64,000 bases of DNA. Origin: Bacillota bacterium. GTDB lineage: Bacteria > Bacillota > Clostridia > Oscillospirales > Ruminococcaceae. The DNA lies in assembly GCA_029572815.1 (NCBI GenBank), contig JAKPUQ010000209.1:62001-126000 (forward strand), in the 5' to 3' direction. The stretch's first letter is position 1, and every line of letters begins with the position of its first letter. Shown in pieces: positions 16,541-25,299 of the stretch. Below the pieces are notes generated by a model. It did no database searches, was not told the DNA's origin, and was given only the letters and a program-made list of their open reading frames with translations. The position numbers and the translations under genes were made by a program.

Positions 16541-16645
16541 TTGTACCAAGTCCTTTTCATAATATTTAAGGTCACAAGACCTTATGAGCAGAGTATAACA
16601 CAATAGTTCAAGAATGCCAATAGTTTTTGTGCACAAAGCCGCATT

Positions 16646-16680
16646 CAAAAAAGGCTCTCCTTTTTTTCAAGGAGAGCCTT
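16646..16680 (-). terminator. Intrinsic terminator of the SH3b gene
   Basis: A 12-bp stem (16651-16662 with 16669-16680) followed by a T run on the minus strand. Confidence 0.85.
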
Positions 16681-16706
16681 TCTGTAAACATATTTATGAC
16701 TGATTA

Positions 16707-17044
16707 TTAAACTACCTTTGTATATGCGAGGCTGATCCATCCCCTGATAGTCAAGCCCCAGCCATTCTGCTTCTTGAAAACAGTAACTACATCGCCGTAA
16801 TTATAAGCACCGACCTTTTCATAGCTTGTGCCGGGTCCCTTTCTGATGTTGAGGCCTGTGTTTGAGGTCACCTGTCTCCTTTCCCAGAACTTCAGGCCGT
16901 CAATGATAGAAGCGTCTGCCTCCACCGAATTAACGATGCTGAGCTTTGAATCCTTTGTATTGAGTGCAGAAGGTACAACAACGCAGGCTGCCATAGTTAC
17001 AGCTGACATAGCTGCACAAAGATATTTTTTACTGTAGTATTCAT
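16707..17044 (-). pseudogene. Secreted SH3b-domain protein, signal peptide out of frame at an A6 tract
   Basis: The C-terminal part (about residues 50-110) is a bacterial SH3 domain, G-L-N-I-R-K-G-P-G-T-S-Y then W-G-L-T-I-R-G-W-I-S, typical of cell-wall binding. A well-placed ATG at 17044 (AAAAGGA about ten bases upstream) begins M-N-T-T-V, but runs out of frame at six adenines (17025-17030). One more A would give M-N-T-T-V-K-K-Y-L-C-A-A-M-S-A-V, a normal signal peptide joined to the SH3b domain. Without it, the frame is open only from an internal ATG at 17009 that lacks the basic start. This may be a true lesion, tract-length variation, slippage or a sequencing error. Confidence 0.65.
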
Positions 17045-17174
17045 TGATTTAAGTCCTTTTCTTAGTTTGATTGATTGATTGTTCTGATAATGAGTTCATG
17101 CGCATAAACTACATCTGAGATTATAACATAATGCGCAGCATTTGTCAATAGCAAACACGAACTATTTCACCTTA

Positions 17175-17684
17175 TCACGTTGTTTTCGACTCAAGGAACT
17201 TCACCAGCATATTCCATGTTGTGCAGTCCACGCAGCCACTTTCGGGAAGTCCGCAGCACCCCCTGAACACTCTTACCGCCTCGGCAGTTTCCTCACCGTA
17301 CTCACCGCTGACGGCTATTTTCGGCATATTGTCATACCAGGCGGCAGCCTTCCACAGCATGGCCTGGATAATGTACACCAGTTCGCCGCTGTCACCTATG
17401 TCCAGGGTGAAGCCTTTGGAGGGAAAGGCGTGATATGCCGCAGGCTCTCCATCAGTAAGCTCTCTGTAAACCTCAGCTATCAGATCCCATGTGTCGGAGT
17501 CCGTGTCCCCCGTAACGGGGAGCCCGTATTCACGCTGAAAAGCCTCCACCGCCTGTCTGGTGTCATTTCCGTAGACGCCGTCAGGGAGCACCTGTGGTAT
17601 CCTCCCTCCCATCATAGCTATACCGCAGAGCATCTCCTGAAGCTCGCGGATATGTTCCTTTCTCTGTTCATCTGTATATGGCAT
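17175..17684 (-). CDS. Protein with two peptidoglycan-binding domains
   Basis: A 169-residue protein made of two PG_binding_1-type modules: D-G-V-Y-G-N-D-T-R-Q-A-V-E-A-F-Q (first half), then S-G-E-Y-G-E-E-T-A-E-A-V-R-V-F-R (second half). It has no signal peptide or catalytic domain. It follows the larger SpoIID/peptidoglycan-binding gene on the same strand and is probably part of the same cell-envelope or spore-cortex group. Confidence 0.8.
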   Translation of the reverse strand: MPYTDEQRKEHIRELQEMLCGIAMMGGRIPQVLPDGVYGNDTRQAVEAFQREYGLPVTGDTDSDTWDLIAEVYRELTDGEPAAYHAFPSKGFTLDIGDSGELVYIIQAMLWKAAAWYDNMPKIAVSGEYGEETAEAVRVFRGCCGLPESGCVDCTTWNMLVKFLESKTT

Positions 17685-17748
17685 ATATTTCTCCCTTTAT
17701 CAATGCGAAAAGCGTAATTATTATGGTTTCATTCCTTCCTGCAAGCTC

Positions 17749-17773
17749 GGGACGCCGAGGGCGGCGTCCCCTA
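17749..17773. repeat. GGGACGCC hairpin repeat abutting a stop codon
   Basis: Inverted repeat GGGACGCC-gagggc-GGCGTCCC (17749-17770). Read on the minus strand it is preceded by TAG, the stop codon of the upstream gene, giving GTAGGGGACGCC. The same GTAGGGACGCC motif occurs at 22818. Confidence 0.65.
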
Positions 17774-19162
17774 CTTAATTGTGTAACCGGGGTTCTGGTA
17801 GGGGCGCTTGTCAAAGCCGAAGCGCAGGTCTGAGTAAACTCCCGCTATCCTGTCCCAGGTCACCGCTCCCACTATTCCCGACGGGTCAATTCCGAACTGC
17901 CGCTGAAAGGCGGTGACGGACTGCCTTGTGAGGGGACCGAAATAGCCCGTGTCGCTGACCGCAGGAATATCGGGATAGCTTCTGTTTATATAGGTGAGAT
18001 ACTGCTGTATAGTCCTCACCGAATCCCCTCTCGCCCCCTCGCGGAGAACAGTTCCCGGATAGAGGGCAACGGCGGTATACTGGGAAGGCACCGACTCCGC
18101 AATGCCTTCATAGGCGCGGTAGAGGTCATTCCTTGTGGCTCTGTCCACCACACCTGTCTGGGGAAGCCCGAACACTCTCTGGAAGGACTTTACGGAGCGC
18201 TCGGTCTGCTCTCCGAAATATCCCGTTATCTCCACGGGAATGACAGCCTCGTAGTATGCGCCGATGACCGCAAGATAGTATTGCAGCATACTCACCTCTA
18301 TGGACTGCATACCTATGCGGAGCTCCTCCGCGAACTGAGGAGATATCTCCTCGAAGCGCACACCCTCGGAGTCCAGCTCCGCAAGACGCTTGACGCTGGT
18401 ATAGATGTAGGTTATCCTGTACCAGGTGGCGGCATTGACCGTCCCCGTTACCTCCAGCCCGAAGACCTGCTGGAACTTAGTGACCGCCGCCTCGGTAGCG
18501 CTGTCGAAAATACCGTCGGCGGCGGGTATCTTGGGTATGGCAGGAAAGTTTCCAGATATACGGTTGAGCCAGACCTGTATGTACTTCACATCATTTCCGA
18601 AGGAGCCGTTTTTCAGCTCCGTATCTGGGAATGAGGGCATGGCAGTCTGAACGGGAGCATTTTTCACGATGTCGATGTCCTCCCCGTAGTAGTACTGCAA
18701 TATTTCATAGGGAGTATACCCGCGGTTGGCAAGGGTCACGGTGCCCCACTGAGAAAGTCCCGCGCAGGTGGTAGTGGTGCCGTTGCAGAAGGCGGTGAAC
18801 AGCGGCTCCACTCTGCCCTGCCGCCGCACATAGTCATTGAAAAGCTCATCGACAAGGTAGCTGATGTTCTCGAAATACTCCCGCCCGTTGATGAACTTCT
18901 GGTCAAACTGAGTAGTGGCGGTAATGTCGAAGCTGTACCCCCGTGAGCGGTACCACTCGGTGTAGATACGATTCAGCGCAAAGGACACAATGGCGTAGAT
19001 ATTGGCGCGGAGAGCGCTTTCCGGCCAGGTGGGGTATATCTCGCTGGAAGCCACGTTCTTGACATAGGAGGCAAAGCCCACGGTCACATCGGGAGCCTCC
19101 GAGTCGGGAAAGCCCAGGTGCACTGTGATAGTCTCGGGGATAAAGGGCGTACCTGTAAGCAT
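17771..19162 (-). CDS. SpoIID-like domain protein with three peptidoglycan-binding repeats
   Basis: A 463-residue protein. The N-terminal ~170 residues resemble SpoIID/LytB-type domains: A-L-R-A-N-I-Y-A-I-V-S-F-A-L-N-R, D-I-T-A-T-T-Q-F-D-Q, and C-A-G-L-S-Q-W-G before G-Y-T-P-Y-E-I-L-Q-Y-Y-Y-G. Three PG_binding_1 modules follow, each with a D/E-T-x-x-A/S-V-x-x-F-Q core near residues 225, 325 and 420. No signal peptide is seen. It starts 3 bases after the stop of the frameshifted regulatory-domain gene. A role in remodelling spore or cell-wall peptidoglycan is inferred from the domains. It ends in TAG at a repeat. Confidence 0.8.
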   Translation of the reverse strand: MLTGTPFIPETITVHLGFPDSEAPDVTVGFASYVKNVASSEIYPTWPESALRANIYAIVSFALNRIYTEWYRSRGYSFDITATTQFDQKFINGREYFENISYLVDELFNDYVRRQGRVEPLFTAFCNGTTTTCAGLSQWGTVTLANRGYTPYEILQYYYGEDIDIVKNAPVQTAMPSFPDTELKNGSFGNDVKYIQVWLNRISGNFPAIPKIPAADGIFDSATEAAVTKFQQVFGLEVTGTVNAATWYRITYIYTSVKRLAELDSEGVRFEEISPQFAEELRIGMQSIEVSMLQYYLAVIGAYYEAVIPVEITGYFGEQTERSVKSFQRVFGLPQTGVVDRATRNDLYRAYEGIAESVPSQYTAVALYPGTVLREGARGDSVRTIQQYLTYINRSYPDIPAVSDTGYFGPLTRQSVTAFQRQFGIDPSGIVGAVTWDRIAGVYSDLRFGFDKRPYQNPGYTIK

Positions 19163-19165
19163 AGG

Positions 19166-19874
19166 TCACTCCTTTCCGCCGCCGAAGCTTGGCTCCGCGT
19201 TGTAGTAGGTAACGGTCTCGTCGGAGCTGTCCGTCATGAGCGGCAGAGGTATGAGGTTGAAGTTCTGTACGGAGGTTATCCCCCGAGAACACAGGCACAT
19301 CAACGCTCCTTGCGCGGAAGAAGCCCTCTGCGAACACGCTGATGTCAAAGAGGTTGTAGGGACGCTCCTCGGGAGAGGGCTCCTGTGAGTGCTCAAGGTC
19401 AGGAACGGGCAGGGCAAATTTTGGCGAAACACCGCTTTCATCGGTAACTCCCGAGGCAAGCACCAGTCTTTTCCCGTCCACAATAGCCGTGACCGCCACA
19501 AAGGCATCCTCAATTGCCGAGGAGTCGTCCCCTGTCCGCACATTCACCAGGATATAGCCCCTCTCGCTGCCCAGAAGGTCACCGCTGTCATACTCGGGAG
19601 GCACAACGTCCTCAGTTGAGTGGGTGCCGAGGTCCGTATCCAGCTCCGAAAGGTCGGGCTCGGGGAATCGGCTGTTGTAGTCCTCCGCCGCGCCGTTTGA
19701 GTCCTCCGCGGTATGCTCGGCATATACCGTATCATCATCAGCTGTTTTATCAGTCTCATATATCTCCCCGGAAACAGGCTCCGCAGCCCTTTCTTCCCCG
19801 GCGGAGGTGCTTCTGCTGTAGAGCCTCATGAGCTCCTGCTTGTATTTTTCTGTATCTGCGTCTCTGTACTGCAT
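19166..19874 (-). pseudogene. Carboxypeptidase-regulatory-like domain protein, frameshifted at a G5 tract
   Basis: The N-terminal half is acidic and of low complexity. It is followed by a beta-sandwich: G-Y-I-L-V-N-V-R-T-G, D-A-F-V-A-V-T, G-V-T-D-E-S-G, then A-E-G-F-F-R-A-R and V-D-V-P-V-F-S-G. At five G residues (minus strand; C run 19280-19284) the frame shifts. With four G the protein would continue I-T-S-V-Q-N-F-N-L-I-P-L-P-L and end G-G-G-K-E at 19166, the normal ending of this domain in Clostridia, where it is often attached to peptidoglycan-binding proteins. The ATG has GGGAGGAG upstream. It is translationally linked to the SpoIID-like gene 3 bases downstream. Confidence 0.75.
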
Positions 19875-19924
19875 AATATCTCCTCCCGATAAATCCTATG
19901 CGTAACTGAGCAGAGTTATACCTC

Positions 19925-19953
19925 TTTACAAAAAGCCGCCCTTGTGATATAAT
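19925..19953 (+). promoter_or_regulatory. Sigma-A promoter for the DUF3592/spermidine-synthase-like pair
   Basis: TTTACA (19925-19930), 17 bases, TATAAT (19948-19953). Confidence 0.65.
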
Positions 19954-20052
19954 TCTCTTTGTGGCATGAGCTGTGGGAAAAACCAATTATAAGGGAAACA
20001 GCTTTATGACCAACATAACACTATACATTGCAAAAAACGGGGTAATATAACA

Positions 20053-21102
20053 GTGGACGAACACTTTGAAAAAGTAATGGACCTTGCCTCACAGGGCAGA
20101 TTTGAAGAAGCAAGAAAATACATACAGGAGGCGGACATTACCGCCAACCAGAAGGCGCGGTACAATATGTCGCTGTGGCGCATGGAGAATAACAGCATGA
20201 AGTATACTCCCGCACAGCCCGACATTCCAAAGCTGCCGGTAGTGTCAATGATACTGGGGTTTGTGCTCATCATTGCAGGCTTTTTCCTCAGTGGGAGCGC
20301 CCAGTCATTCATCATAATCACAGGACTGATAATGGCAGCCGCCGTACCCGCATTTTTTGTACTGAAAGAGAAAAAGCATAACGGTACAGAGACTGTCACC
20401 CGCACAGAACTGGCGAAGAAGTACACCGACGCGGAAGCAGACATGAACTTTCCCTGGCAGGTGCCGCGGCCCGCTGTCATCATCACGACCATTCTCGGCA
20501 TCGGACTTCTTACAGCTGCCGCCTTCATATACGGCAACTCCTCGGGAGACATAAATGTTATCACCGCCCTGATACTCCTCACCGCCGGCTTTGCGGTAAT
20601 GACACTGTCAAGGATACAGTCAGACAGCTTCAACGGTGCACTGATGTGGGGCACTATGGCAGTAAGTGCACTTTTTCTTACAGCCACCGCGGTGAACGCC
20701 ATGCTGCTTGAAGGCAAGGCGGCATTGACCGCTGCATTTGCCATAGCAGGTTCAGCAGCACTGCTGCTGTATCCGCTGTGGTTCGTACTTATAAAGAAAG
20801 CGGTGTGCTCGGATACAGCTGAAGCGGAGTGTGTGGACGTACAGACGACACTCGGATACAAGGACTATCACCCCAGATACCGCGCCATATGGATGTATGA
20901 GTACAACGGCACCACCTACCTTCACAGGGACATGACCAGCTACAAGAGCCCTGTGTACAATGAAAGGAAGACCATAAGACTCTCCCCAAGGTATCCCCAT
21001 AATATCTACACGGGGAAGCTTCCCGTATCAGCATTTTTTATCTCGGCGGCAGGCTTTTTCTTTCTGGCATTCCTGCTGCTCTTCCTCAAGCCCCTCATGT
21101 GA
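20053..21102 (+). CDS. Multi-pass membrane protein with C-terminal DUF3592-like domain
   Basis: A 349-residue protein starting at GTG. About 50 N-terminal residues are helical and may act as a repeat-like adaptor (F-E-E-A-R-K-Y-I-Q-E-A). Two membrane pairs (about 66-105 and 142-190), further segments near 205-255, and a final helix near 330-346 follow. Between the last helices lies A-E-C-V-D-V-Q-T then Y-R-A-I-W-M-Y-E-Y-N-G-x-T-Y, the pattern of DUF3592 proteins. The ribosome site is weak. The gene precedes the spermidine-synthase-like gene by 43 bases. Function is unknown. Confidence 0.65.
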   Translation: MDEHFEKVMDLASQGRFEEARKYIQEADITANQKARYNMSLWRMENNSMKYTPAQPDIPKLPVVSMILGFVLIIAGFFLSGSAQSFIIITGLIMAAAVPAFFVLKEKKHNGTETVTRTELAKKYTDAEADMNFPWQVPRPAVIITTILGIGLLTAAAFIYGNSSGDINVITALILLTAGFAVMTLSRIQSDSFNGALMWGTMAVSALFLTATAVNAMLLEGKAALTAAFAIAGSAALLLYPLWFVLIKKAVCSDTAEAECVDVQTTLGYKDYHPRYRAIWMYEYNGTTYLHRDMTSYKSPVYNERKTIRLSPRYPHNIYTGKLPVSAFFISAAGFFFLAFLLLFLKPLM

Positions 21103-21145
21103 GGATAAGCCGAAATGATAAATAAAAACCAGGATAGGAGATAAT

Positions 21146-22768
21146 ATGAAAAATAAGACCGCAAAGGCGGCTGAAAAGAAGCCCCTTCCCCCGATACTGA
21201 AAAACAAATGGTACCTCTACATGACAGAGTTCTTCGCAGGAATGTCCGTCATGGCAGTGGAGCTTGGCGCCAGCAGGCTGCTCGCTCCCTATTTCAGCTC
21301 CTCCCAGATAGTCTGGACCATTATCATCGGCACTATCATGATAGCCATGGCGCTGGGAAATATCTACGGCGGCAGAAGCGCCGACAAGAACCCGGATCCC
21401 GACAAGCTCTACGGCAGGATACTCATTGCGGCAGTATGGATAGCAGCGGTGCCCTTCATCGGAAAGCTTGCTATCGCTGCCATAGCAGGACTGCTTGTAG
21501 TCACCGTGAATACCAACTTTCTCATATGGGCAGCCTTCATCACCTGCATGGTGGTGTTTGTCTATCCCCTTTTCCTGCTGGGAACCGTGACTCCCTCACT
21601 GGTAAAGTATACCGTGGACTCCCTTGACGACAGCGGAAGGACAGTGGGTACTCTGGGAGCCGCAAACACTATCGGCTCCATAATCGGAACCTTCGTCCCC
21701 ACCTTCATCTCCATACCTGCGGTGGGAACAGCCGTGACCTTCCTCATCTTCGCAGGCATAATGCTGATAATAGGACTGGTCTACTTCATAAGCTCCAAGC
21801 GGGGCGCAGCAAAGACCGCCGTAGTCTCTGTGCTGTTCATCGTCTGCTGCTTTGCCTCTCCCTCCATGGGCTTCGCCTTCTGGGAAAAGGGACTTACCTA
21901 CGAGGGCGAATCCGTATACAACTACCTTCAGGTCAAGGACGACGAGGATAACACCTACCTGTCCACCAACGTACTTTTCGGAGTTCAGTCCGTTTACGTA
22001 AAGTCAGGCGAGCTCTCGGATATGTACTATGACTATGCCATGGCAGCTCCCCTTATGACAGAGTCTCCCGATACAGCGGATATACTGGTGCTGGGCATGG
22101 GCACAGGCACCTACGCCAAGCAGTGCCTGAAGTATTTCAGCGGCGCTGAAGCCGAGGGTGTCGAGATAGACGATAAGATAACGGACCTTGCCCGCGAGTA
22201 TTTCGAGCTTCCGCAGGAGATAAAGGTCACCACCTATGACGGCCGCGCCTTTCTGGCAGCCTGTGACAAGAAGTACGATGTCATCATGGTTGACGCATAT
22301 CAGGATATAACCATTCCCTTCCAGATGTCCTCCGTGGAGTTCTTCACCCTTGTAAAGGAGCACCTCAACGAAGGCGGCGTCATGGTAGTGAATATGAATA
22401 TGCGCTCCGAGAGCTCAGACGGAATAAACAACTGTCTTGCGGACACTATCTCCTCCGTATTCGGCAACGTAGTCACCATTGACGTGGCGCACTCCACCAA
22501 CAGAGAGCTTTTCGCCTCTGACAGCGACAGCTTCCTTGACAGGCTCTCTGCAAACACCGACGCTCTCCCACAGGAGGACCTGCGGAACATGATGAGGATA
22601 GTAAAGACAGGACTTGAGCCCTACAAGGCAGGAGACCATATCCTCACCGATGACAAGGCACCTGTGGAGCTTCTGGGCATGAAGGTCATAGATGACATCA
22701 TACAGGACGAGCTTGTGTACTACAAGCAGGCATTCAAGGAAAAAGGCATAAAGGGACTCCTTGAATAA
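21146..22768 (+). CDS. Membrane-fused spermidine synthase-like methyltransferase-fold protein
   Basis: The 540-residue protein has about seven to eight membrane helices (residues 25-250), with M-T-E-F-F-A-G-M-S-V-M-A-V-E-L-G-A-S-R at the start, followed by a SpeE-like cytosolic domain. The nucleotide loop is V-L-G-M-G-T-G-T-Y-A-K-Q, then G-V-E-I-D-D and Y-D-G-R-A-F-L. The catalytic region is M-V-D-A-Y-Q-D in place of the classic D-x-S-D-P. It belongs to the fused MFS/spermidine synthase family; whether it makes polyamines is not shown. An intrinsic terminator follows. Confidence 0.85.
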   Translation: MKNKTAKAAEKKPLPPILKNKWYLYMTEFFAGMSVMAVELGASRLLAPYFSSSQIVWTIIIGTIMIAMALGNIYGGRSADKNPDPDKLYGRILIAAVWIAAVPFIGKLAIAAIAGLLVVTVNTNFLIWAAFITCMVVFVYPLFLLGTVTPSLVKYTVDSLDDSGRTVGTLGAANTIGSIIGTFVPTFISIPAVGTAVTFLIFAGIMLIIGLVYFISSKRGAAKTAVVSVLFIVCCFASPSMGFAFWEKGLTYEGESVYNYLQVKDDEDNTYLSTNVLFGVQSVYVKSGELSDMYYDYAMAAPLMTESPDTADILVLGMGTGTYAKQCLKYFSGAEAEGVEIDDKITDLAREYFELPQEIKVTTYDGRAFLAACDKKYDVIMVDAYQDITIPFQMSSVEFFTLVKEHLNEGGVMVVNMNMRSESSDGINNCLADTISSVFGNVVTIDVAHSTNRELFASDSDSFLDRLSANTDALPQEDLRNMMRIVKTGLEPYKAGDHILTDDKAPVELLGMKVIDDIIQDELVYYKQAFKEKGIKGLLE

Positions 22769-22774
22769 ACGGCT

Positions 22775-22849
22775 TTATGTGCTTAGTGGTTAGTGCATAG
22801 CGCTTAGAAATAACAATGTAGGGACGCCCCTCGGGCGTCCTGTTTTTTT
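22775..22849 (+). repeat. Interspersed repeat with GGACGCCC hairpin acting as terminator
   Basis: A run of GCTTAGTGGTTAGTGCATAG-like units (22780-22807) is followed by GTAGGGACGCC. The hairpin (22822-22829 with 22833-22840) and seven T residues serve as the terminator of the preceding gene. The same unit types occur near 39750 and 17749. Confidence 0.7.
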
Positions 22850-22952
22850 ATCTCTTCACTGCCATTTCAACCATCTGTTGTATCTTCTCAACTCACTATT
22901 GTAACCGCTCAACTCTGAGTACAGCTGCTTCTCGTTATTTTACAAAAAGTTA

Positions 22953-22981
22953 TTGATTTGCCCCGAAACACGGTGTATAAT
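22953..22981 (+). promoter_or_regulatory. Sigma-A promoter of the CE2 esterase gene
   Basis: TTGATT (22953-22958), 17 bases, TATAAT (22976-22981), 35 bases before the ATG at 23017. Confidence 0.8.
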
Positions 22982-23016
22982 AGTAGTATAATACTTCTTT
23001 TTAAGGAGCTGAGAAC

Positions 23017-24741
23017 ATGAAAAAAAGAATAGCATCACTCATGGCAGCTCTTGCTGTTACAGCCGCAGGCACAACGGCTTACGCAGCAAAAGCATAGGCT
23101 CCCGATGACCTGAAAGCACTGAGCAGCTTTCTCCTGGGGACCTCCGAAACAGGCAGCGCAGACCTTAACGAGGACGATGTCTGCGACGTATTCGACCTGA
23201 TAGCCATGAGAAAAAGCCTCATCGCCGCTGTGGGAGACTACAAAGAGACCACAGTCAAAGCAACGGAGGAAAACGTGAGATTTATCAACCGCAATGTAGT
23301 ATTGAACGACGTGACCTGGCTGGTACAGAGCGGAGCAGCCGTAGAGTTCAGCGTCTCAAGGGCAAAGACCGTATCAGTCACCCTCAACGGCAACGGCGCA
23401 CAGAAGAATGACGAGGACCACCGTCCCAGGTATGCCATACTTGTAAATGACGAGCCCGTAAAGATAGAGTGTCTTGACGAGAGGGAAAAGGTCATAAAGG
23501 TGCTGGAGTCCGATACTCCCACCGACGCCACCATAAAGGTGATACATCTTTCCGAGGCAAACAACGGTTCTGTGGGAGTGAGCACCATAACCGTGGGCTC
23601 AGATTCAATACTCCCCATTGCCCCCACAAGCAGAAAGCCCCTGCACATCGAGTTCGTAGGCGACTCCATAACCTGTGCCTACGGCGTAGAGGGCAAGGAC
23701 CAGTATGAGGGCTTCAAGACCACGACCGAGAACTTCCTCAAGTCCTACGCATATCTGACCGCACAGAAGCTGAACGCAGACTACAGCACAGCCTGCTACA
23801 GCGGCTACGGTGTGGTCTCCTCCTACTCCTCCGACGGAGTAAGACGGACTGACGGAATAATGAGCGAGCACTATGACAACGCCGCCGCCAAGTCCCCCTA
23901 CAATATCCCATGGGACCACAGCACCACCCCCGTTGACATTACGGTAGTGAACCTGGGAACCAATGACAACACCTATTGCAGCAAGGACTACGAGACCCGC
24001 GGTCCCGAGTTCACCAAGGCTTATGTGGAACTCCTCGGCAAGATACACAAGGCTCACCCCGATGCAGCTATCATCTGCACCGTAGGCACCATGGGCTGCG
24101 CAGAGATGTACCCATATATCGAGGAGACTGTTGAGCAGTTCAGAAAGTCCTCGGGCATGGGCGATAAGATAAGCTGTTATCTCTCCGCACAGCAGGATAT
24201 GAACAATGACGGTCTGGGCTCAGACTGGCACCCCTCCTACATCACACATCAGAAGGCGGCAGCCGTCCTCTCCGACAAGATATGCACCATGCTCGGACTT
24301 GAGTCCGACCAGGTAGGCATAGATGTGGCACAAGACGCAAAGTATGAGGTATCGCTGAACAAGGAAGCAGGCGCAGACGCCGCTACCTACTTCTCCGACT
24401 TTGACAAGTCCTTCTGGGTAAACGTAGTCACAGGCGGCAAGGAGCAGAGCGACGTTCAGTCGGTGGTATCCCCCATCGGGCTGAAAAAGGGCGGCACCTA
24501 CAAGCTGACCTTCAAGGCAACGGCTCCCGAGGGAAGCAAGCTCCCCGTACAGATACGCAGCAAGGACGGAAAGACCGTCTACTGCGATGAGACCTTCATC
24601 TCCAAGGGCGAAAAGACTCCGTTTGAAGCCGAATTCACCGTTGATTCCGACGATCCGTCAGCAGAGTTCGCCATAATGTTCGGCGCAAAGGACTACTCCT
24701 CTGTTACTCTCTACGAGCTCCATCTTGTAAAGACTGCTTGA
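23017..24741 (+). pseudogene. Secreted CE2 acetylesterase with N-terminal half-dockerin, TAG after the signal peptide
   Basis: The full frame encodes 574 residues. AAGGAG precedes ATG 23017, then a signal peptide (K-K-R-I-A-S-L-M-A-A-L ending A-Y-A-A-K-A). A single in-frame TAG (23095-23097, codon 27) interrupts it. After it comes a dockerin-like stretch, F-L-L-G then A-D-L-N-E-D-D-V-C-D-V-F-D-L with only one calcium loop. A carbohydrate esterase family 2 core follows: a jelly-roll, then F-V-G-D-S-I-T-C-A-Y-G, N-L-G-T-N-D and D-W-H-P-S. The last ~130 residues look like a carbohydrate-binding module. It should deacetylate plant polysaccharides and may bind a cellulosome scaffold. No good restart site follows the TAG. 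CAG to TAG is the simplest explanation. Confidence 0.8.
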
Positions 24742-24747
24742 GTGCCC

Positions 24748-24776
24748 TTGACTTTTTCTCCGTATTGGATTATAAT
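24748..24776 (+). promoter_or_regulatory. Sigma-A promoter for the Thr-rich membrane protein and cyclophilin
   Basis: TTGACT (24748-24753), 17 bases, TATAAT (24771-24776). Confidence 0.8.
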
Positions 24777-24820
24777 ATAATGTAAACTTATCTTCAGCAA
24801 AGCTGAGGAAGGAGGTCAAT

Positions 24821-25285
24821 ATGGAGGAAAAAGGCAGGATAATAGGCTTGCTCATAGCCTTTGCAGTGTGCATACTCATCATGATCGCCACCAAGTCATG
24901 TATCGACAGCGCAACGGAAGCAAGAAGGGAGGCACGTGCCAACGCAACACAGCCTACCAATGATGTGCATCTCATCACCGAACCCTATACCCAGCCCAAT
25001 ACCGGCGATGACCTGCTCATTGACGGTGAGGTCCCTCACCTTATAGAAGATGAGACTGTGACGACCGAGAGGCAGTACGAGACAGTGACCAATATTCTTG
25101 GCAATGTTGTCGAGACTATCCCAATCACAAGTCCTGAGGAGGCAAATATGCCTACAACCACACTGTCCATACTTGACGCATACAGGAAGAACTCCCAGAA
25201 GGAGACTCTGCCTGATGAGACTGAGGCGCCGACTACTCATGAGTATGTTGAGCCTAATACTGATTTTACGATAGTACTTAATTAA
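24821..25285 (+). CDS. Membrane-anchored hypothetical protein with Thr-rich tail
   Basis: A 154-residue protein with one N-terminal membrane helix (about residues 7-24), then an acidic Thr/Pro/Glu-rich tail with repeated T-T and E-T motifs, probably outside the cell. No family is recognised. It has a good GGAGG site and lies 14 bases before the cyclophilin gene, so the two share a promoter. A link with the folding catalyst is only suggested by position. Confidence 0.6.
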   Translation: MEEKGRIIGLLIAFAVCILIMIATKSCIDSATEARREARANATQPTNDVHLITEPYTQPNTGDDLLIDGEVPHLIEDETVTTERQYETVTNILGNVVETIPITSPEEANMPTTTLSILDAYRKNSQKETLPDETEAPTTHEYVEPNTDFTIVLN

Positions 25286-25299
25286 CGGAGGAAAACAAT

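Noticed and set aside
8333-23097. General recoding of TAG as an amino acid, suggested by two in-frame TAG codons
   Set aside because: TAG is the natural stop of scpA (1318), the SpoIID-like gene (17771) and dnaG (46427), so it is not reassigned genome-wide. Local read-through or mutation remains possible.
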